The notes under the pieces were generated by a model, which was given only the letters and a program-made list of their open reading frames with translations, was not told the origin of the DNA and did no database searches. A DNA stretch of 64,000 nucleotides from Mycoplasmataceae bacterium (GTDB lineage: Bacteria > Bacillota_I > Bacilli_A > Mycoplasmatales > Mycoplasmoidaceae). Both the position numbers and the translations under genes were made by a program. The stretch covers positions 38,091 through 102,090 of the forward strand of contig JAIRKU010000022.1 in NCBI GenBank assembly GCA_031259945.1, written 5' to 3'. Below, in pieces: positions 54,427 through 64,000 of the stretch (the stretch's first letter is position 1; every line of letters begins with the position of its first letter).

Positions 54427-54439
54427 ACTTAGATATAAT
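54411..54439 (+). promoter_or_regulatory. rpoBC promoter
   Basis: TTGACT (54411-54416) and TATAAT (54434-54439) are separated by exactly 17 bp, a near-consensus sigma-70-type promoter 80 nt upstream of the rpoB ATG. Confidence 0.85.
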
Positions 54440-54519
54440 TCCAAGATTTATTGTATTATTAATAAATAATGTTTATTAATAATTAATTGCTTGCTAAACA
54501 ATTAGAAGAGGCTCACCAC

Positions 54520-57500
54520 ATGTCAAATAACAACCAAACTTTTCAAGAAACTAAGTATTCTAGTCTTACCGTTCGAAGAGACTACTCCAAAATACAAACA
54601 AACTTTGATGAGCCAGATTTACTAGAGGTTCAAAAAAATAGTTACAATCAGTTTCTTGAAAATGAGATTCGTTCTCTTGTAGAGATGTATTTTCCTGTTC
54701 GTCATGCTAAAAGCAAATACGAAGTAAAATACAACGGTATCAAATTTTTAAAAGAAAATGATGAAGAAAAAGCTCGTCGCGAGGGAAAAACTTACGAACG
54801 AGCTTTATACGTTGATTTATCTTTAATCAATAATGAAACTGGAGAAGTAAGACGCGCTAAAAAAACCAAGACAGGTGTAGCTGATGGAATTTTCTTCGCA
54901 AACATTCCTGTGATGACTAAAAAAGGTACATTCATAGTTAATGGTGTTGAAAAATTTGTTATTAGTCAAATTGTACGTTCTCCAGGAGCTTATGCTCTAA
55001 CTAAAAGTCAAATTAAATTAAATTCTAAAAAGAAAATTAACTATGGTTATATTTGTGAAGTTCTTCCGTCTCGTGGAACTCAAATGCACTTCATCATTGA
55101 TGAAAAACTTAATATGGTCAAAGTTATGATGCGTAATGCATTGGGCGATGCTGCCCCTAGTTTTCCAGCGACACAATTATTAAAAGCATTTGGTATGACT
55201 CAAGATGAAATCCTTGAAATGTTTAACCACGATGACTATATCGTTAATACGTTGTTTGCTGAAAAGGTTTATAATCATCAAAATATTCTTGATGACGAAT
55301 ACATTATGGCTATTCGTAAAACAGCAGATGATGTTGCCAAAGGCAAGACATCAGACCGTGGTTCACCAATTGATACTAAATTAAAAAAAATTGTTTTCGA
55401 ATATGTAGAGAAAAAAAAGAAAGCTGATGTATTAAGAGCAGAATATGAACAATTGTTCAATGAAATTTCTACTGAGCACGAACAATTAATTAATTCTGTC
55501 ACTACGGCTAAAGGTAGTGCTAAACAAGAATTAAGTGAAAAAATTCATAAATTAACTACACCAGTAGAAAAGATTTTAGATAGATTGACTAAACAAGAAC
55601 AAGAGATTCGTTTGTTAATTGATGCAATCATTACTGAAAAAGCAGCAAAGGATTTAATTTCTGATTTAAATATATCTACTAAAGCCGCTGAAGCGAATAG
55701 TTCTTCACGTAACCAAATTTGTTATCAAGATGTTTTAGCACGTCATTTTATGGACAACCGTTTATATGATTTGACTGCTGCCGGTCGTTACAAAATGCAA
55801 CGTAAACTACGTATTTCCGAAAGATTGTATCAACGTGTGTTTGCTGAAGACATCTTGACTACTAGTGGTAAAGTATTATTCAAACAAGGTACTTTAATCT
55901 TAAAAGATGAATTAGATAAAATGAAACAAGCTCTTTCAAAGGGTGAAATTAAATTACATAATATGTCTTTTAAGAATACGATGGATATTCAAAAAAAACA
56001 ATCTACACAATTAGAAGCAGTTTTAGTTTACACAGACAATGAAACACTACAATTTCCTGCTCCGATTATTGGCACACAAGGAAACATTAATACCAATGCT
56101 TTAACTATCGCTGATTTTATTTCAGTTATTTCTTATACTATTGGCTTAGTTCATGGTATTGGTCAATATGATGATATTGATCACTTGGGTAATAAACGTT
56201 TACGTTTAATTCATGAACAATTAAAAAATAAATTACAAGCCGGTATGGCTCGTGTTGAAAAACATATTAAAGAAAAGTTGGCTTCAATTTCTATTCCTAC
56301 CGCTAATGAAGAACAACAAGCTAAAATTGCTTTAAAAACAACAATTAAATCTGTTGTTAATACAAAGGTGTTTCAACTAGTAGTTAAAAATTTCTTTAAC
56401 TCTTATCAATTAACACAATTTATTGATCAACAAAATCCGTTAAGTGAATTAACTAATAAACGTCGAATTTCAGCTATGGGTGATGGTGGTATTTCGCGAG
56501 AAGATCCAAATCTTGATATTCGTGATGTACACTATTCACACTACGGTCGTATCTGTCCAATTGAAACACCCGAAGGTATGAACATTGGATTGATTATGTC
56601 GCTAGCCTCTTTTACACGTGTTGATTTAAAAACTGGATTTTTATTAACCCCATATAAACGAGTGGTTAAAGGTGTTATTCAAGATCAAGTAGAATGAATG
56701 ACTTCTTTACGTGAAGACGAATATATTATTTGTGAGTCCACATCAAAACGAGACGAAAAAAATCCTAATAAAATTGTGGGAGTTGATGGTAAAGTTTTAG
56801 GACGTTATCGTTCTACACAAGAAATGTTTCCTGTTGAAAAAGTTGACTATGTTGAAATATCGCCACGTCAAGTGGTATCGGTTGCTGCTAGTGCTATTCC
56901 TTTCTTAGAAAACGATGATACTACTCGTGCCTTGATGGGAGCTAACATGCAGCGTCAGGCTGTGCCGTTATTAGCACCATATGCACCAATTGTGGGGACG
57001 GGAAATGAATATAAAATTTCACATGACTCTGGTATGACGGTTGTTAGTGATGTGTCTGGGACAATCGATTATGTTGACGGTAATAAAATTGTGGTAGCTG
57101 ACAATAGTAATAAAAAACATACTTACAATCTAATTAAATTTCGTAAGTCTAATCAAAATACATGTATTAATCAGGTTCCAATTGTAGAAACAGATCAGCA
57201 TGTAAAAGCAGGTGAAACTTTAACCGACGGACCAGCTATGCAAAATGGTGAATTAGCTTTAGGGCGTAATCCTTTAGTTGCTTTCACAACATGAAATGGT
57301 TATAACTTTGAAGATGCAATTGTGGTGTCCGAAAGATTGGTTCAAGATGATGTATATACTTCTATCAGTATTGAAGAACATTCAATTGAGTGCTTACGAA
57401 TTGATAAAGTAGGTGACGAAGAAATTACTCGTGATTTGCCAAATGTTTCAGAAGAAACTAAACGTTTCTTAGATGAAGATGGCATTATCATGGTTGGTGC

Positions 57501-58812
57501 GGAAGTACGTGAAGGTGATATTCTTGTTGGTAAAGTTACACCTAAAGGTCAAAATGATGCTACTAGTGTGGAAAAATTATTGCAAGCCATGAGCGGTGGT
57601 AAAATTAAAAATATTCGTGATGCTTCCTTAAAAGTACCACATGGCGGCGAAGGAATTGTTGCTAAAGTAGAACGTTTCCATTCACGAGATGGTTATGAAT
57701 TAGATGACGATGTGATTGAGTTAATTAAGATTTATATTGCACAAAAACGTAAAGTTCAAATTGGTGATAAAATGGCTGGGCGTCATGGCAACAAGGGCAT
57801 TGTTTCTATTGTTGTGCCAGTTGCTGATATGCCTCATTTAGAAGATGGCACACCAATCGATATTTGTTTGAATCCATTAGGTGTCCCAAGTCGTATGAAC
57901 TTAGGCCAAATTATGGAAATCCATTTAGGGTTAGCTTTAAGAGAAATTGCTAAGAAGAAATTAATTGAATTTACTATAGAGAAAACTCCTATTAGCACTG
58001 TTGTTTTACAATTTGGTTTAGTTAAACCAAAAGCGCAAGTATTAATGAAAAATGCACGAAAATATTTTAAAGAACTTCAAATTGAAACAATGCAAGCTGC
58101 TCAAAAAAATATTCATGATGTTGATTTAGAAATTATTCTAAGAAACTCAGGTTTAAATATTGAGGATTTATCCGTTAAAGCTGCCACACCGGTGTTCATG
58201 GGGGCTAATTTAAATGATATTACTGAGGCTTTGCAAGAAGCAGGTATTGATCCTATTAAGACACACGGTAAATTTAAATTAATTGATGGACGCAGCGGAG
58301 ATTATTTTGATGGTGAAATTGCTGTTGGCGTTATGTACATGATGAAACTTGACCACATGGTTGATGACAAAATTCACGCACGTAGCGTTGGTCCTTATTC
58401 TAAGATTACTCAACAACCATTAGGAGGGAAGAGCCAAAATGGTGGTCAACGTTTTGGTGAAATGGAAGTATGAGCGCTAGAGGCTTATGGTGCTTCTTAC
58501 AATTTACGTGAATTATTAACAATCAAATCTGATGATGTTAAAGGCCGCAATTTAACTTATTCAGCAATTGTTAAAGGCAGACCATTCCCAACTCCATCTA
58601 TTCCTGAATCTTTCAAATTATTAACTAAACAATTACAAGGGCTTGGTTTAGGTGTTAATGTTAAAAAAGAAGATAACACCGAAGAAGATATGAATAATTA
58701 CACTTCTGTAATTACTGACGAGGAAATGAAGGAAACTGATATGGTGGATGGTGAAACCGTTAACATCACGACAGAAGAAAATACTTCTTATGAAGACGAA
58801 GAACAATTCTAA
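54520..58812 (+). CDS. rpoB: RNA polymerase beta subunit
   Basis: 1430 residues. The rifampicin pocket region [20 protein letters not shown] (about residue 627) is followed by [16 protein letters not shown]; the C-part holds [10 protein letters not shown] and [12 protein letters not shown] charged coiled-coil insertion (about residues 290-400) is not found in E. coli. The residue equal to E. coli His526 is Asn (codon 56455-56457), which in mollicutes is known to give natural rifampicin resistance. Three TGA codons read as Trp. ATG 54520 follows GAAGAGG; an upstream in-frame TTG at 54487 is less likely. rpoC starts 18 nt after the stop. Confidence 0.98.
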
Positions 58813-58830
58813 TTAAAATAAGGTACTAAT

Positions 58831-62652
<3,822 letters not shown>

Positions 62653-62658
62653 ATTAAT

Positions 62659-62664
62659 TATAAT
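62659..62664 (+). promoter_or_regulatory. -10 box of rplM
   Basis: TATAAT, 14 nt before the rplM ATG at 62679. It would give a very short leader. Confidence 0.55.
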
Positions 62665-62678
62665 TACCGGACTTTTCT

Positions 62679-63122
62679 ATGCAAAAATCAACCATGATAA
62701 AAAAAGAACAAGCAGAGACTAACCGTCAATGGTTTTCGCTCGATGCTACAGGCGTTACATTAGGTACACTAGCTGTGACTGTAGCTAATTTATTACGTGG
62801 CAAAAATAAAGTCACTTTTACACCAAATGTAGATTGTGGTGATTTTGTTATTGTCCGTAACGCCAACAAAGTTGTGTTAACCAAAAATAAAGCAGAGAAT
62901 GAATTTTGATACAATCACTCTGGTTATATTGGCGGTTTAAGAAAACGTAGTGGTAGAGAAATGCTACAAAAATACGCTGACGAGTTAGTTTATTTAGCTG
63001 TTAAAGGCATGTTGCCAAAAAATCGATTGGCTCGTCGGATTATTACCAAGTTGCATGTCTATAAAGACAATGGCAAAGATCATTCAGCTCAAAAGCCAAT
63101 CGAATATAAGGTTAATAAATAA
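62679..63122 (+). CDS. rplM: 50S ribosomal protein L13
   Basis: 147 residues. The L13 motifs include [20 protein letters not shown] (about residues 17-36), [12 protein letters not shown] (about 54) and [13 protein letters not shown] (about 86). One TGA (62908) reads as Trp in [13 protein letters not shown]. It starts the rplM-rpsI pair, as in most bacteria. Confidence 0.97.
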
Positions 63123-63124
63123 TT

Positions 63125-63517
63125 ATGGATAAAGTAGAATATAAAGCACTCGGACGACGTAAATCATCTATAGCGAAGGTGTTGTTAACGCCTGGAACTG
63201 GTAAAATTACAATTAATGGCCGTACACCGCAAGAATATTTTCCTAATGCTTTAATTATTCAAGACATGCAACAGCCTTTAGTGATAACCGATTCCATTAA
63301 ATCTTTTGATGTAAAAGTGAAAGTTACTGGTGGCGGTTTTCGAGGACAAGCTGGAGCTGTACGTTTAGGTATTGCGCGAGCTTTAGTCAGTGTAAACGTC
63401 GATAACAAAACTATTCTAAAGAAAAAGAAAATGATGACACGTGATTCGCGTGCCAAGGAACGAAAAAAATACGGCAAATACGGTGCTCGTCGTAGCCCAC
63501 AATTCACCAAACGTTAA
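63125..63517 (+). CDS. rpsI: 30S ribosomal protein S9
   Basis: 130 residues, ending RRSPQFTKR, the S9 C-terminus that reaches the P site. [19 protein letters not shown] is the family core. It follows rplM by 2 nt. Confidence 0.98.
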   Translation: MDKVEYKALGRRKSSIAKVLLTPGTGKITINGRTPQEYFPNALIIQDMQQPLVITDSIKSFDVKVKVTGGGFRGQAGAVRLGIARALVSVNVDNKTILKKKKMMTRDSRAKERKKYGKYGARRSPQFTKR

Positions 63518-63542
63518 AAACAATCTATATAATTGTTTGTCT

Positions 63543-63619
63543 GGAAGTATAGCTCAGTTGGTTAGAGCACACCCCTGATAAGGGTGAGGTCGATGGTTCG
63601 AATCCATTTACTTCCACCA
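63543..63619 (+). tRNA. tRNA-Ile (GAT)
   Basis: 77 nt with 7-bp acceptor (GGAAGTA/TACTTCC), D arm, anticodon loop CTGATAA (anticodon GAT), GGTTCGAATCC T-arm and encoded CCA. It lies 25 nt after rpsI. Confidence 0.97.
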
Positions 63620-63621
63620 AC

Positions 63622-63697
63622 GGGGGATTAGCGCAATTGATAGAGCATCTGATTTGCATTCAGAAGGTTGAGGGTTTGAGTCCCTTATCCTCCACCA
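63622..63697 (+). tRNA. tRNA-Ala (TGC)
   Basis: 76 nt with acceptor GGGGGAT/ATCCTCC (one G-U), anticodon loop TTTGCAT (anticodon TGC), T-arm and encoded CCA. It follows tRNA-Ile by 2 nt. Ile-Ala pairs often lie between rRNA genes; no rRNA is in this window. Confidence 0.96.
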
Positions 63698-63730
63698 TTT
63701 AAAATAACTAAATGTTGTTTTACCGAAGAA

Positions 63731-63758
63731 GAAACCCTTACAAATTTGTAAGGGTTTC
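63731..63758 (+). terminator. Terminator after the tRNA genes
   Basis: A 28-nt perfect palindrome, GAAACCCTTACAAA and its complement, followed by a T run. Confidence 0.92.
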
Positions 63759-63766
63759 TTTTTTTA

Positions 63767-64000
63767 ATCAAATCTTACCAGCACATTGCTGACAATGAGA
63801 TTATATACACAAACAAAAAATCCGACACAAATTTCTTTATAAAAAAGTGTTTTTGCCTCTTTCATGTTCTTTAAAATGATTGCATCTCCAACCATTTTTA
63901 TGTTTAGAATATTTATTGTTCATAAGGTCCTTTTGAATGTTTTGTTTTGTGCAAATATTCTACTAAGTCCTTATGGACATTTTTAATTTATCTAAATTTG
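63767..64000. other. Window end, no supported gene
   Basis: I see no gene that I can support. On the minus strand at 63837-63923 a 28-residue frame follows AAGGACC (start MNNKYSKHKNGWRCN), too short to call. The region also has a small palindrome GTCCTTATGGAC near 63967. Confidence 0.6.

Noticed and set aside
63837..63923. 28-residue frame on the minus strand with AAGGACC
   Set aside because: It is too short and its resemblance to a transposase N-terminus is too weak to call a mobile element.

Overview
The window comes from a mollicute (Mycoplasma-type bacterium) that reads TGA as tryptophan. Nearly every long gene, including rpoB, rpoC, tuf, secA, uvrB, purB, purD, purH and dnaJ, stays open only when in-frame TGA is read as Trp, often at positions where the family has a conserved Trp. 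The DNA is AT-rich and intergenic spaces are short. There are several MKRIKL-type lipoproteins, a DUF31 peptidase lipoprotein, and many genes whose ATG lies only 6-15 nt after a TATAAT box. I do not name a species. All coordinates below treat TGA as Trp.

Layout. 1-1379: 3' end of mnmE, then tatD. 1351-4395 (minus): uvrB followed by a DUF31 peptidase lipoprotein. 4588-6634: a small SigH-like sigma factor, rpmG, secE, nusG, the order known from Bacillus. 6635-9260: an accessory island with a (GA)20 tract in the leader of a 614-residue lipoprotein that looks like a beta-helix, flanked by two related hairpins. 9261-10689: rpsB with an N-terminal extension, then a small frameshifted gene. 10779-16590: pstS, fused pstC-pstA, pstB, two PQ-loop (SemiSWEET-like) genes, phoU. 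16592-18174: purM-purN. 18269-20178: CIRCE operator, dnaJ, grpE. 20182-21329 (minus): a lipoprotein gene broken at a run of nine G. 21347-23505 (minus): purB-nfo. 23548-24165: an AlkA-type glycosylase. 24172-29173 (minus): deoC-pdp-cdd, a PAP2 membrane protein, a SpoU methyltransferase and an RluA-type pseudouridine synthase.

29411-30286: a secreted or anchored protein of unknown function. 30463-35772: nusA, infB, rbfA, an unknown membrane protein, ribF. 35753-38259: HIT protein, small membrane proteins and tuf. 38313-44400 (minus): a 1112-residue SF1 helicase (MG140-like) and secA. 44563-49753: a small basic protein, purD, an APC permease, apt, purH. 49857-53650: a second APC permease and a BspA-repeat lipoprotein. 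53651-54439: a duplicated coiled-coil gene pair and a duplicated piece of the rpoB promoter. 54520-62652: rpoB-rpoC. 62679-63517: rplM-rpsI. 63543-63697: tRNA-Ile and tRNA-Ala.

The window mixes core information processing with nucleotide metabolism. The purine genes purM, purN, purB, purD and purH are scattered over five sites, and there is salvage through apt, deoC, pdp and cdd. Mycoplasmas are usually thought to lack de novo purine synthesis, so this is notable. The most likely variable systems are the (GA)20-led lipoprotein and the G9-interrupted lipoprotein, both looking like phase-variable surface antigens. The PQ-loop gene pair inside the pst-phoU operon is the most unusual metabolic arrangement.
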